This document shows, piece by piece, positions 34,959 to 45,802 of a DNA stretch of 64,000 nucleotides. A program made the translations under genes and the position numbers. Location of the stretch: assembly GCA_001507915.1 (NCBI GenBank), contig LGER01000005.1:1-64000 (forward strand), read 5' to 3'. The DNA is from Desulfonauticus sp. 38_4375 (GTDB taxonomy: Bacteria > Desulfobacterota > Desulfovibrionia > Desulfovibrionales > Desulfonatronovibrionaceae). Numbering within the stretch: the first letter of the stretch is position 1; each line of letters begins with the position of its first letter. The notes under the pieces were generated by a model. The model made no database searches. It was not told where the DNA came from and saw nothing but the letters and a program-made list of their open reading frames with translations.

Positions 34959-35933
34959 CTAGACCAAGAACTTAAACACCAAAAAGAGACTTAGCCCTAA
35001 AATAAAAGGAGTCAGGAGTAAAGCCAAAATTACCCGGGTATAAGTGGTCTCATGTACCTTTTTATAAGCTATTATACTCAACACCATGGACCAAAGGGCA
35101 CCTACAAACTGGCCAATCCCAGGAATAATGCCCAGAATCAAAGGTGAACTGGCATAACTTATGGCTCTAAAAGTACCTTCAAAACCTTTATTCCCGGCCC
35201 GAAAAATACTCAAAAAAAGATGATTAAGCCCGGCTGCCAAAAAAAGAGCTCCTGTCAAGAGCAAGGGATAAAAAATAAGTATTAGTAAAGAGCCAAAACC
35301 CATGGCTGAAAGGCCCACAAGCCCACCTAGCTGAGCGTTTTCCTGTTGTAAGTGCGGGAATATGCCCAGCATTTCCCACAAAAAAGTAAAAATTGCCTGG
35401 ACTTCAGCTAGCAAAAGATAATAAACTAAGGGCTTACCAAAGCCATTAAACTCCATTTGACTAAAGAACTTTCCAGGAGAAAACAAAGTTTTCTTTAAGG
35501 TCAAAAAAAACCCAGGGAAAAAACCATAATTTTCCAGATGCTCCCAGGGGATCTCTTCTTTTGGGTCGGTTTTTTGCTCTTTTTCAACCTTTTCTTCAGA
35601 TAAGACTTGAGGGTCTTCTTCTGGTTTTAGACCTTCTAACTTTTCCCACAAACCTTCTGCCTGGGGCTTTTCCTTTTTCTCTTTTTCCTCCAGAGAAGAT
35701 TCTGCTAAAACCTCCTGAGTGGTCTCTTTTTCTACAGGTGTAGGTGTTATTTCTGGCTCCCTTTTTACTTCTTCTTCCTGACTAAAACTAGGAATAAAAG
35801 ATGGGGCAGGCTCTGCTTTTCTAAATTCAAATTTATGGGCACACTTAGGGCAGGTAGCCCGGGTTGCCTTGGGAGGTATTTTTTCCTCAGGCACATCCCG
35901 GCTAAAACCACAATTAGGGCAACTTATTTTCAT
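34959..35933 (-). CDS. Zinc-ribbon and Yip1-domain membrane protein
   Basis: A 324-residue protein. The N-terminal MJ0042-type zinc ribbon has CPNCGFSRDVP and CPKCAHKFEF (about 4-36). A long Pro/Glu/Lys linker (about 40-135) follows, then a membrane domain with about five hydrophobic segments (about 160-324) in a Yip1-like pattern, including FRAGNKGFEGTFRAISYAS (about 244). It is the first gene of the unit with the 111-residue protein and ahbC. Function unknown; an assembly or scaffolding role is a guess. Confidence 0.8.
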   Translation of the reverse strand: MKISCPNCGFSRDVPEEKIPPKATRATCPKCAHKFEFRKAEPAPSFIPSFSQEEEVKREPEITPTPVEKETTQEVLAESSLEEKEKKEKPQAEGLWEKLEGLKPEEDPQVLSEEKVEKEQKTDPKEEIPWEHLENYGFFPGFFLTLKKTLFSPGKFFSQMEFNGFGKPLVYYLLLAEVQAIFTFLWEMLGIFPHLQQENAQLGGLVGLSAMGFGSLLILIFYPLLLTGALFLAAGLNHLFLSIFRAGNKGFEGTFRAISYASSPLILGIIPGIGQFVGALWSMVLSIIAYKKVHETTYTRVILALLLTPFILGLSLFLVFKFLV

Positions 35934-36072
35934 TGTTTTTACTCCCTTATTTATATTGTGTTTTTCCTAGTCTATTTTCTTAATCATTTAGTAATTAATT
36001 ATCAAGTAAACTAAAAAAAGAGAAAAGGGCAATTTTTTTATAAGCTTAAAAACTTGCTAAAACCCATCCTTT

Positions 36073-37535
<1,463 letters not shown>

Positions 37536-37540
37536 AACCT

Positions 37541-37576
37541 AAAAAAAGAGCCACTCTTAAGAGTGGCTCTTTTTTT
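37541..37576. terminator. Bidirectional terminator between ahcY and metK
   Basis: Perfect stem AAAAAGAGCCACTCTT / AAGAGTGGCTCTTTTT with A-run and T-run flanks, so it works in both directions between convergent genes. Confidence 0.93.
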
Positions 37577-37598
37577 ATTTTATCCTTTTTAAATAAGT

Positions 37599-38771
37599 TT
37601 AAATCTTACAGGCAGTCTTTAAATCTTCTACTGCATCAGTCTTTTCCCAGGTAAAATCCACATCTTCTCTTCCAAAGTGGCCATAACATGCGGTTTTCTT
37701 ATAAATGGGACGAAGCAAGTTAAGCCTTTTGATAATGGCAAAAGGTCTGAGGTCAAAGACTTCCATTACTGCCTTTTGCAAGGTTTCATCTGGCACCACT
37801 CCTGTGCCTCCAGTGGTGACAAATACAGAAACAGGCTCAGCCACGCCAATGGCATAGGCAATTTGCACTTCACACTTCTTGGCCAAGCCTGCAGCCACAA
37901 TGTTTTTGGCAATATACCTGGCCATATAAGCAGCAGAGCGGTCCACCTTGGAAGGATCTTTACCAGAAAAGGCACCTCCTCCGTGATGGCCCATGCCACC
38001 ATAGGTATCCTGAATAATTTTTCGACCTGTAAGCCCACAGTCTCCTTGAGGGCCACCCACGACAAAACGGCCGGTGGTATTGATATAGATTTTAATCTGC
38101 TTTCTATCCACCATGTCTTCAGGCAAGGTCTTAAAAATAACTTCCTCTTTAATGGCTTCTACCAGATCTTCATAAGACACATTTTCATTGTGCTGGGCAG
38201 CCACCACTACACTATCAATACGGGTGGGGACCCCTTTTATGTACTCAATGCTCACTTCTGTTTTTCCATCTGGGCGTAAAAAGTCTAAAATATTATTTTT
38301 ACGCACATAGGAAAGCCTTCTAGACAACTTATGAGCCCAATAAATGGGAGCAGGCATAAGCGTGGGAGTCTCTTCTACAGCAAAGCCAAACATCATTCCC
38401 TGATCTCCAGCTCCCTGCTCTTCTGGATTTTTCCGATTTACACCCATGGCAATGTCTGGAGATTGCTTGTCAATGGAAGAAATAACTGCACAGGTAGCAT
38501 AATCAAAGCCCATAGCAGCATCTGTATAGCCAATGTTCTTCACAGTTTCTCTGACAATCTCTGGAAAGTCCGCATAAGCAGTGGTGGAAATTTCACCAGC
38601 AATAAAGGCCAAACCAGTGGTAACCAGAGTTTCACAGGCCACTCTAGCATTGGGGTCCTGGCCAATAATTGCATCTAAAATAGCATCAGAAATCTGGTCT
38701 GCAACTTTATCTGGATGCCCTTCAGTAACAGATTCTGAGGCAAAATAGTATTTTTCTGAAGTTAAAAGCAT
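37599..38771 (-). CDS. metK: S-adenosylmethionine synthetase
   Basis: Makes SAM from methionine and ATP. The 390-residue protein has [16 protein letters not shown] (about 18-33), [12 protein letters not shown] (about 121-132) and the phosphate-binding [22 protein letters not shown] 38771 is chosen because AAGGAGGAAAC precedes it. It is the last gene in panC-panD-DUF502-metK and starts 10 nt after the DUF502 stop. Confidence 0.97.
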   Translation of the reverse strand: MLLTSEKYYFASESVTEGHPDKVADQISDAILDAIIGQDPNARVACETLVTTGLAFIAGEISTTAYADFPEIVRETVKNIGYTDAAMGFDYATCAVISSIDKQSPDIAMGVNRKNPEEQGAGDQGMMFGFAVEETPTLMPAPIYWAHKLSRRLSYVRKNNILDFLRPDGKTEVSIEYIKGVPTRIDSVVVAAQHNENVSYEDLVEAIKEEVIFKTLPEDMVDRKQIKIYINTTGRFVVGGPQGDCGLTGRKIIQDTYGGMGHHGGGAFSGKDPSKVDRSAAYMARYIAKNIVAAGLAKKCEVQIAYAIGVAEPVSVFVTTGGTGVVPDETLQKAVMEVFDLRPFAIIKRLNLLRPIYKKTACYGHFGREDVDFTWEKTDAVEDLKTACKI

Positions 38772-38781
38772 TGTTTCCTCC

Positions 38782-39438
38782 TTACTTCTTGTTTTTTTTA
38801 GGTGTTTCATCAGGATTTATGATCCCACCTGAAATAAGCAACTTAAAAGAATCTTCCACACTCATCTCCAGAGGAATGACCTCTTCTTCTGGCACCACCA
38901 GGTAATAGCCTGAAGTGGGGTTGGGAGTGGTGGGAACATAAATGTTTAACACCTTTTTTTTGGTTTTCTGCTGGATTTCACCAACAGCAACTCCCGTTAC
39001 ATAACCTAAAGAATACACTCCATCCTTGGGAAATTCAACCAAAACCACTCTTTTAAAGTCCTTACTTCCTCCATTTAAAATGGTCTCAATAAGCTGTTTT
39101 ACAGAAATATAAAACTTATTTACCAAGGGAATTTTGGAAATAATATATTCCCAGAGTGCAACCAGTTTACTTCCCAGATAATTTCTAACCAGAACGCCTG
39201 TAAAGAGTAAAATAAAAAATAAAACAATAATCCCTAAACCAGGCACTGGGAAAGGTAAAAAGTTCTCTGGCCTATAGGCTGGGGGAATAAGGAGTAAAAT
39301 CCTATCAATCCAGGTAATAGTAAACTTTAAAAAATAAAAAGTCGCTGCCAGAGGGGTAAGAAAAAGTAGTCCGGCAATTAAGTTGGCCTTGATAAAAGAC
39401 CTAAAACGCTTAAAAAGAGTAGGCTTTTCTTCTGACAC
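38782..39438 (-). CDS. DUF502-family membrane protein
   Basis: A 218-residue protein with two hydrophobic segments (about 15-40 and 65-88) and a cytoplasmic C-terminal domain containing [22 protein letters not shown] and [17 protein letters not shown] (each given in part), the hallmark of DUF502. Members are widespread and uncharacterised. It lies directly between panD and metK (0 and 10 nt gaps), which may be only operon packing. The charged tail [10 protein letters not shown] ends the protein. Confidence 0.85.
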   Translation of the reverse strand: MSEEKPTLFKRFRSFIKANLIAGLLFLTPLAATFYFLKFTITWIDRILLLIPPAYRPENFLPFPVPGLGIIVLFFILLFTGVLVRNYLGSKLVALWEYIISKIPLVNKFYISVKQLIETILNGGSKDFKRVVLVEFPKDGVYSLGYVTGVAVGEIQQKTKKKVLNIYVPTTPNPTSGYYLVVPEEEVIPLEMSVEDSFKLLISGGIINPDETPKKNKK

Positions 39439-39789
39439 TTATTTTACTCTCTTAATCTTATTCTCTTTACCCACCAGCACAATCTTAGGTTTATGAGAAT
39501 TTATCTCTGCAGGGGTTAAATGGGTATAAGCGGCAATTATCACCTTATCTCCTGGCTTTCCCTTGTGAGCAGCAGCGCCATTTAAAGCAATCTCACCTTT
39601 TTTGCCCAGAATAGCATAGGTGGCAAACCTCTCTCCATTATTTAAATTATAGACCTCAACCTTTTCAAAAGGCAAAATACCACTGGCTGTTAAGAGCTCT
39701 GGACAAATGGAAATACTACCCTCATAATCCAGTCTGGCTTCAGTAACAGTAGCCCTGTGAATTTTTGCCAATAAAAACTCTCTAAACAT
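39439..39789 (-). CDS. panD: Aspartate 1-decarboxylase
   Basis: Makes beta-alanine for pantothenate. This 116-residue proenzyme self-cleaves at Gly-Ser in YEGSISI (about 23-29), which creates the pyruvoyl cofactor. The C-terminal NGAAAHKGKPGDKVII (about 70-85) is typical. It overlaps panC by 8 nt; PanC uses its product. Confidence 0.96.
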   Translation of the reverse strand: MFREFLLAKIHRATVTEARLDYEGSISICPELLTASGILPFEKVEVYNLNNGERFATYAILGKKGEIALNGAAAHKGKPGDKVIIAAYTHLTPAEINSHKPKIVLVGKENKIKRVK

Positions 39790-40642
39790 CTAAACTTCCT
39801 CGCAACAAAAGATTATCTATCAATCTGGCCTTGCCCACCTGCATGGCTACAGCCATAAGGGCCTTGTCTTCTATTCTCTCAAGGGATGTAAGTTCAAAGG
39901 GATGCACAATCTCCAGGTAATCTAACTTTCCCAAAGGGATCTGCTCTTGATAAAAATTTTGCACCCTTTCTTTTATCCTGCTAGTTTCTACTTCTCCCTG
40001 CTCTACCAGCTTCTTGGCCAGAAGAAGTCCCTGATAGATATTGGCTGCTTGCTTTCTCTCCTCTTTAGAAAGGTAAACATTTCTAGAACTCATGGCCAGG
40101 CCATCTGGCTCTCTTACAATGGGATGGCCTACTACTTTTACTCCCACATTTAAGTCTTCAACCATTTTCTTTATAATTATAAGCTGCTGCCAATCCTTTT
40201 GCCCAAAAACTGCAAAATCTGGCTGGCAGATATTAAATAACTTTAAAACTACTGTACATACTCCCTGAAAATGGGTAGGCCTGCTCCTGCCGCACAAAAA
40301 CTTATCCAGCTTGTCCACTCGTACATAAGTCAAATGATTGAGAAGATACATCTCCTCCTTGCCGGGAGTAAAAAGGATATCTACGTCCTGCTCCTGAGCA
40401 AGTTTTTTATCCCTTTCCAAATCCCTGGGATAGGCTTCAAAGTCTTCTCCTGGGCCAAACTGGGTTGGGTTGACAAAAAGCGAAACAAGGACCAAATCAG
40501 AATGCTTGCGGGCATAGCGCATAAGGCTTAGGTGCCCTTCGTGGAAATACCCCATGGTAGGCACCAGGGAAATGACCTTTCCTTCCTGCCGGGCCTTTTG
40601 TACCCTTGCTTGAATTTGGGAAATTACAGAAATCTGTTCCAT
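39782..40642 (-). CDS. panC: Pantothenate synthetase
   Basis: Joins pantoate and beta-alanine with ATP. The 286-residue protein has the HIGH-like MGYFHEGHLSLMR (about 30-42), FGQKDWQQ (about 148-155) and MSSRNVYLS (about 183-191) motifs of the family. It starts the panC-panD-DUF502-metK unit, divergent from the Fe-S protein gene with only 53 nt between. panB and panE are not here. Confidence 0.96.
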   Translation of the reverse strand: MEQISVISQIQARVQKARQEGKVISLVPTMGYFHEGHLSLMRYARKHSDLVLVSLFVNPTQFGPGEDFEAYPRDLERDKKLAQEQDVDILFTPGKEEMYLLNHLTYVRVDKLDKFLCGRSRPTHFQGVCTVVLKLFNICQPDFAVFGQKDWQQLIIIKKMVEDLNVGVKVVGHPIVREPDGLAMSSRNVYLSKEERKQAANIYQGLLLAKKLVEQGEVETSRIKERVQNFYQEQIPLGKLDYLEIVHPFELTSLERIEDKALMAVAMQVGKARLIDNLLLRGSLDV

Positions 40643-40695
40643 AGCTATCTCTAAACTAAAAAGGTTAAAAAAAAAACTATTACTTGTCTAGAAAA

Positions 40696-41724
40696 ATGAC
40701 TGCAGAAAATAGGTGTATATCCTGTGGTAAATGCCTAAGTGTTTGCCCTTTATTTTTAAGCACCCTAAGGGAAGACTTGGGACCGCGAGGGAAATGGTTC
40801 TTACTCTCCAAGGCCCCTCAAATCAAGCCCAAAATCCTGGAAAAACTAGCCAGCTACTGTCTGGGTTGTGAACGCTGTGCTAAAGTATGCACGCAGGGTT
40901 TAAACTTTGCTCAAGAACTGGCTAAACTCAAAGCCAAAAATAAATTTGTTAGTGAGCACTTATATGCCTGGATTTTAGACCAGTTGCCCAGGGAGCCTCT
41001 AAAAAGAATCACCCCTTCTCTACTCTCACTTACTTCCAAGAAAAATGTATTTACGCCTTTTCCTGAACAATTATACCTTTCCTGCACCCAAAAGTTAAAC
41101 TGGTCCACTGAGGTGGTGATATTTTCTGGTTGTTTAGGGCCCTATTTCCCCCATTTAAGGTCAAAACTAGAAAAAATGCTAGGACTACTGGGATTAAGGG
41201 TTTTAGAAGACTTAAAGTGGGAGTGTTGTGGACTACCTTACCTCTTAACTGGTTTTCCGCAAAAGGCCAGCAAGGCCAAAGAGCACAACCTATCCCTCTG
41301 GGAAGCAAAGGGACAACCTCTAGTAATTACCTTTTGTACTTCTTGTTATCACGGTTTAAGCAATTATCTTATTCCTGAAAAAAACTTGTTCCTGGCAGAT
41401 AAATTTTTAACCTATTTTAAGGCAGAAAATTCCTTTGATTTTATAGCTCATCACTCCTGTCATACTGCCCATGATTTTTTTGCTAAACATCTTACCAGCA
41501 AAGAGACTATAGATTTTTGTTGTGGCCTGGGAGGAAGTCTTAGATTAAAAAAACAAGAGCTTACCACCAAGGTAACTCAACATTTCTGGAGTCAAATCCA
41601 GGAAAAACTTCCCATCTTTACTAATTGCCTTGGATGTCTTATCCAGTTAAGACTTTCTAGTCCAAGAAATAAAATAGCTCACTGGCTAGAAGCAATACAA
41701 TTTATAGAGGAGAACAATGCTTAA
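40696..41724 (+). CDS. 4Fe-4S and CCG-domain oxidoreductase subunit (GlpC/HdrD-like)
   Basis: A 342-residue soluble protein. Two [4Fe-4S] sites are [11 protein letters not shown] (about 8-18) and [11 protein letters not shown] (about 56-66). Two CCG-like domains follow, with ECCGLPYLL (about 177) and [10 protein letters not shown] (about 273), which in related proteins bind a [4Fe-4S] cluster or disulfide substrate. Relatives pair with FAD dehydrogenases (lactate or glycolate oxidation), but no partner gene is adjacent. ATG 40696 is picked over TTG 40684; the ribosome site is weak. Overlaps secA by 8 nt. Confidence 0.85.
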   Translation: MTAENRCISCGKCLSVCPLFLSTLREDLGPRGKWFLLSKAPQIKPKILEKLASYCLGCERCAKVCTQGLNFAQELAKLKAKNKFVSEHLYAWILDQLPREPLKRITPSLLSLTSKKNVFTPFPEQLYLSCTQKLNWSTEVVIFSGCLGPYFPHLRSKLEKMLGLLGLRVLEDLKWECCGLPYLLTGFPQKASKAKEHNLSLWEAKGQPLVITFCTSCYHGLSNYLIPEKNLFLADKFLTYFKAENSFDFIAHHSCHTAHDFFAKHLTSKETIDFCCGLGGSLRLKKQELTTKVTQHFWSQIQEKLPIFTNCLGCLIQLRLSSPRNKIAHWLEAIQFIEENNA

Positions 41725-44227
41725 TTTTTTAGTAAAAAAAATAATTGGTACCAAAAACGACCGTTATCTCAAAAAAATCTCTCCCCTGGTAGACCAAATA
41801 AACAATCTGGAAAATTCTGTAAGCAAACTTACAGATGACCAAATGCGAGCCAAAATAGCTGAATATAAAGAACAAGTGGCCAAGGGCAAGCCCTTAGACG
41901 AATTACTTCCAGAGGTTTTTGCCCTGGTAAGGGAAGCAGGCAAACGTACCTTAAATATGCGCCACTTTGATGTGCAATTAATCGGTGGTATTGCCCTTCA
42001 TCAAGGCAAAATCGCAGAAATGAAAACAGGTGAAGGTAAAACCCTGGTCGCCACCCTGCCTGTGGTTTTAAACGCCCTGTCAGGCAAAGGTGTACATGTG
42101 GTTACTGTAAACGACTACCTGGCCAAAAGAGACGCGGAATGGATGGGCAACATCTATAAATTCCTGGGGCTTTCCGTGGGGGTGATTGTCCACGGCCTTG
42201 ATGATGAAGAGCGCAAAGCTGCCTATAAGGCAGATATTACCTATGGCACCAATAACGAATTTGGCTTTGATTATCTTCGAGACAACATGAAATTTTATCC
42301 TCACCAGCTGGTACAAAGAGAATTAAACTACGCCATAGTGGACGAAGTGGACTCCATTTTAATAGATGAAGCCAGGACTCCTCTTATTATTTCTGGACCT
42401 TCTGATGAGTCCACCTATCTTTATTCCAAAATAGATAAAATTGTACCCTTACTAAAAAAAGACACCCACTTTGAAGTGGATGAAAAGTTAAAAACCGTTA
42501 CTCTTACAGAAGAAGGAATAAAACGCCTGGAAGAAATTTTAAAAGTGGACAACCTCTTTGACCCCAAGCACATCAACCTACAGCACCATGTCTTACAGGC
42601 CCTAAAGGCCCACTACCTCTTTAAACGCGATGTGGATTATATTGTTAAAGATGGGCAGGTTATTATTGTAGATGAATTTACAGGCAGACTTATGCCGGGC
42701 AGACGATATAGCGATGGCTTGCACCAGGCCCTGGAAGCCAAAGAAGGAGTAAAAGTAGAAGCAGAAAACCAGACCTTAGCCAGTATTACCTTTCAAAATT
42801 ATTTCCGCCTTTATAATAAGCTGGCAGGCATGACCGGTACTGCTGACACAGAAGCCGTGGAATTCAAACAGATTTACGACCTGGATGTAGTAGTTATTCC
42901 CACGCACAAGCCCATGATTCGTATTGATTATCCAGATGTAATTTATCGTACCCAGGAAGCTAAATATAGGGCCATAGTTAAAGAAATAAAAGAACTGCAC
43001 AAAATAGGCAGGCCCATTTTAGTGGGTACCACTTCCATTGAAAAGTCCGAACTACTTTCGCGCCTGCTCAAAAAAGAGAAAATTCCCCACGAGGTACTAA
43101 ACGCCAAATACCACGAAAAAGAAGCAGAAATCATAGCCAAGGCTGGTGAAAAGGGCAGAGTGACTATTGCCACCAATATGGCGGGAAGAGGAACAGACAT
43201 TGTGCTTGGACCTGGAGTAAAGGAACTGGGCGGCCTGCACATCATTGGCACAGAAAGGCATGAAAGTAGAAGAATCGATAATCAGTTAAGGGGAAGAAGT
43301 GGACGCCAGGGCGACCCTGGTTCTTCCAGATTTTTCCTGTCCTTAGAAGATGACTTGATGCGCCTTTTTGGTTCTGACCGCATTTCTGGTCTTATGGACA
43401 AACTGGGCATGGAAGACGACCAGCCCATAGAAAACAAACTGGTAAGCAGAGCCATAGAAAACGCCCAGAAAAGAGTAGAAGCCCACAACTTTGAAATCAG
43501 AAAAACCCTGCTGGAATACGACGATGTCATGAACCAGCAGCGCCTGGTCATCTATGCCCAGAGAAAGGAACTCATGCTGGCTGAGGACCTGGAGCCTATT
43601 ATCCAGGAATTTGTAGATGACCTCCTGGAAGAAGTCTATGCCCCTTGTTCAGAAAACAAAAAAGTAGATCCTGAAACAGAAAAGTTAGTCCTGGCTAAGT
43701 TAAAGGAAATCTTTAACCTTAAAAGAGTACTGGAGCTAAAGACCCTGCCTACTTATGAAGAAGCTAAAAAAGGTATATTGCAAATTTTAGAGGAGTTAAA
43801 AGGACAGGCAGGAGACTATTACCAGGAAATCTTACGCTTTTTCCTTCTGGAAAGTCTGGACCGCAACTGGAAAGAGCACCTGCTCAACATGGATCACCTA
43901 AAAGAAGGAATTGGACTGCGTGGTTATGGCCAAAAGGACCCCAAGCAAGAATACAAACGAGAAGGCTTTGAACTTTTTCAGGATATGCTCTTTAATATCA
44001 AGGAAAACACCCTCAAAGCCTTATGCCACCTGCGCATAGAGCCCCAACAGGTAAAAGAAGAGGAATTTAAGCACAAAGAAGAGCAGGATTTAAACCTCAT
44101 TGGAGGAGAAACAGATACAGCCAAGCCCAGCCCAGTCAAAAGAAAAGCTCCTAAAATTGGTCGCAATGCCCCGTGTCCCTGTGGAAGTGGCAAAAAATAC
44201 AAAAAATGCTGTGGAGCAAACAAGTAA
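41717..44227 (+). CDS. secA: Preprotein translocase ATPase SecA
   Basis: Motor of Sec protein export. The 836-residue protein has Walker [13 protein letters not shown] (about 101-112), [16 protein letters not shown] (about 208-223), [10 protein letters not shown] (about 489-498) and a C-terminal SEC-C zinc motif [13 protein letters not shown]. The SEC-C cysteines keep the usual CxCx8CC pattern. AGAGGAGAAC precedes the ATG, which lies inside the previous gene, and a terminator follows. Confidence 0.97.
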   Translation: MLNFLVKKIIGTKNDRYLKKISPLVDQINNLENSVSKLTDDQMRAKIAEYKEQVAKGKPLDELLPEVFALVREAGKRTLNMRHFDVQLIGGIALHQGKIAEMKTGEGKTLVATLPVVLNALSGKGVHVVTVNDYLAKRDAEWMGNIYKFLGLSVGVIVHGLDDEERKAAYKADITYGTNNEFGFDYLRDNMKFYPHQLVQRELNYAIVDEVDSILIDEARTPLIISGPSDESTYLYSKIDKIVPLLKKDTHFEVDEKLKTVTLTEEGIKRLEEILKVDNLFDPKHINLQHHVLQALKAHYLFKRDVDYIVKDGQVIIVDEFTGRLMPGRRYSDGLHQALEAKEGVKVEAENQTLASITFQNYFRLYNKLAGMTGTADTEAVEFKQIYDLDVVVIPTHKPMIRIDYPDVIYRTQEAKYRAIVKEIKELHKIGRPILVGTTSIEKSELLSRLLKKEKIPHEVLNAKYHEKEAEIIAKAGEKGRVTIATNMAGRGTDIVLGPGVKELGGLHIIGTERHESRRIDNQLRGRSGRQGDPGSSRFFLSLEDDLMRLFGSDRISGLMDKLGMEDDQPIENKLVSRAIENAQKRVEAHNFEIRKTLLEYDDVMNQQRLVIYAQRKELMLAEDLEPIIQEFVDDLLEEVYAPCSENKKVDPETEKLVLAKLKEIFNLKRVLELKTLPTYEEAKKGILQILEELKGQAGDYYQEILRFFLLESLDRNWKEHLLNMDHLKEGIGLRGYGQKDPKQEYKREGFELFQDMLFNIKENTLKALCHLRIEPQQVKEEEFKHKEEQDLNLIGGETDTAKPSPVKRKAPKIGRNAPCPCGSGKKYKKCCGANK

Positions 44228-44263
44228 AAATATTAGTAAATTCTTTTTAAAAGTTAAAAAAAG

Positions 44264-44288
44264 AAAAGCCAGCAAAAGCTGGCTTTTT
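44264..44288 (+). terminator. Terminator after secA
   Basis: Perfect stem AAAAGCCAGC / GCTGGCTTTT around AAAA, ending in T5, 36 nt after the secA stop. May also serve the opposing TPR gene. Confidence 0.88.
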
Positions 44289-44328
44289 CTGGAAGATTAA
44301 CTAAAATAACTGGACTCTTTAAAAAACC

Positions 44329-44835
44329 TTACTTTGTTTTTTTCTGCTCTAAAATAGCTTCTTCCACTTCTTTAGCTACCTTGAGAGGGTCCTGGTCCTC
44401 TTTGGCTTCAAAAAGGGCTACCACAGAGTTAATGGTTCTTTGCACCAGGGGCTTTTGGATATTAAAATAGGACTTCCAATAGCTAACAGCCTGTTCCAAA
44501 TTTCCCTGTTTGGCCCAGCCAAGCCCTAAATAAAGCAAACAAAAATTTTCCTTGGGCCTTACTTCCATAACTTTATTAAAATATTTTCTGCTCTGTTCAA
44601 ACTCTCCAGCCTTAAAATAGGCATACCCACATTTTTTCAACACTTCCAGACTATCTGGCTCCTCTTCCAAAAACTTCTCATAACATTCTATAGCCAGCTT
44701 AAAATCACCCTGTTCCAGAGCCTTATCCCCTCTGACTAACAAAGGGCTAAGTCCACTAAAACCTTCTTCTTCATCCCGCCTAAAAGGGTTTAACATCCCC
44801 CTTAAAAAACCTCTTCTGGAAACCTTTTTACTCAT
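44329..44835 (-). CDS. TPR-repeat protein
   Basis: A 168-residue protein with three TPR units (about 30-130), such as GDKALEQGDFKLAIECYEKF and AYFKAGEFEQSRKYFNKVME. The N-terminus is SRRGFLRGMLNPFRRDEEE: a twin-arginine-like motif but no hydrophobic stretch, so export is doubtful. It follows the CbiX-CbiC fusion by 10 nt and is likely the last gene of the cbiA unit. The partner it binds is unknown. Confidence 0.8.
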   Translation of the reverse strand: MSKKVSRRGFLRGMLNPFRRDEEEGFSGLSPLLVRGDKALEQGDFKLAIECYEKFLEEEPDSLEVLKKCGYAYFKAGEFEQSRKYFNKVMEVRPKENFCLLYLGLGWAKQGNLEQAVSYWKSYFNIQKPLVQRTINSVVALFEAKEDQDPLKVAKEVEEAILEQKKTK

Positions 44836-44845
44836 TTTCTCACCC

Positions 44846-45802
44846 TTAAACCAGTTTCTTTAAGGCATTTAAAATAGCAGCAGCTACCGGGCTACCACCC
44901 CTTGGTCCCCAATTGGTAATGTACACCAAATCACTTTCACTCAAACGCCTTTTGGCCAAAGCTGCCCCTACAAATCCCACTGGCACTCCCACCACCAATC
45001 CAGGCCTTATATGTTTTACCCTGGCTAAAGCAAGTACTTCTTCCAGGGCAGTAGGTGCATTGCCAATAACTACAATAGAACCAGCAATCTCTTCTTGCAA
45101 CAACCTAAAAGCTGCTGCTGCCCTGGTTATCTTTTCCCTTTTGGACAATTCTAAGGTCTCTTTGTCCTTAATCAAACAAAAGGAGTTAAAGGAAGTAAGC
45201 CCAGCCCTAACCATATTGACATCGCAAAAAATTTTCGCCCCTTGTTTGAGCAAAGAAATGCCTGTGCTTATAGCCTGGGGATGAAAGCGCATAGTTTGGG
45301 CAAAGGAAAAATCACAAGTAGCGTGAATCACCCTTTTAACCACTTCCCTTTCTTCCCTAGAGAAAAAATTAATCTTTAAGCTCTGCTCAATAAAATCCAG
45401 GCTACTAGCTTCTATTTCCTCAGGCAAACCGGGATATTTGCTCTCCAGAAAAGAAGCAATGCTTTCAAAAACCAGTTCTTCCAGTAGAGGTTCAGCATAA
45501 AGCCCGGGCAAAATCTCTATTTCCATTGCCAGGTCTTGAGTTAACCTATCCTTTAAAGCAGGCAAGTCCAGACGTACATGATTGCCTGAATTTAAAAAAT
45601 AGGGATACCAGCCAACTTTAGTTATTCCCTGCTCTTTAAAACCTTGCATTACCTCTTCTACACTGGGTTTGCCCAGAGAAAAAAAGGCTCCAGCCAAAAC
45701 ATAACCTCTGGCCCTTTGTTTTAACTTTTCTACCTTATTTAAAAAATCCTGTCTGGCATCTTCATTTCTACTGCCATGATTAATAACAATTATACCTTTC
45801 AT
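44846..45802 (-). CDS. Fused CbiX (cobaltochelatase) and CbiC (cobalt-precorrin-8 methylmutase)
   Basis: A 318-residue fusion. Residues 1-115 are a small CbiX-like chelatase domain, starting IVINHGSRNEDARQDF with the metal His in NHGS and a second in SGNHVRLDLP. Residues 130-318 are CbiC/CobH, with RVIHATCDFSFAQTMRF (methylmutase His in VIHAT), CDVNMVRAG, VIGNAPTALEE and GVPVGFVGAALAK. It would both insert cobalt and later migrate the C11 methyl. cbiA ends directly before it. It has no signal peptide, so it is a cytoplasmic alternative to the exported CbiK. Confidence 0.92.
   Translation of the reverse strand: MKGIIVINHGSRNEDARQDFLNKVEKLKQRARGYVLAGAFFSLGKPSVEEVMQGFKEQGITKVGWYPYFLNSGNHVRLDLPALKDRLTQDLAMEIEILPGLYAEPLLEELVFESIASFLESKYPGLPEEIEASSLDFIEQSLKINFFSREEREVVKRVIHATCDFSFAQTMRFHPQAISTGISLLKQGAKIFCDVNMVRAGLTSFNSFCLIKDKETLELSKREKITRAAAAFRLLQEEIAGSIVVIGNAPTALEEVLALARVKHIRPGLVVGVPVGFVGAALAKRRLSESDLVYITNWGPRGGSPVAAAILNALKKLV

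Noticed and set aside
44800-44835. Tat signal peptide of the TPR protein (SRRGFLRG)
   Set aside because: No hydrophobic segment or cleavage site follows; the next residues are strongly charged.
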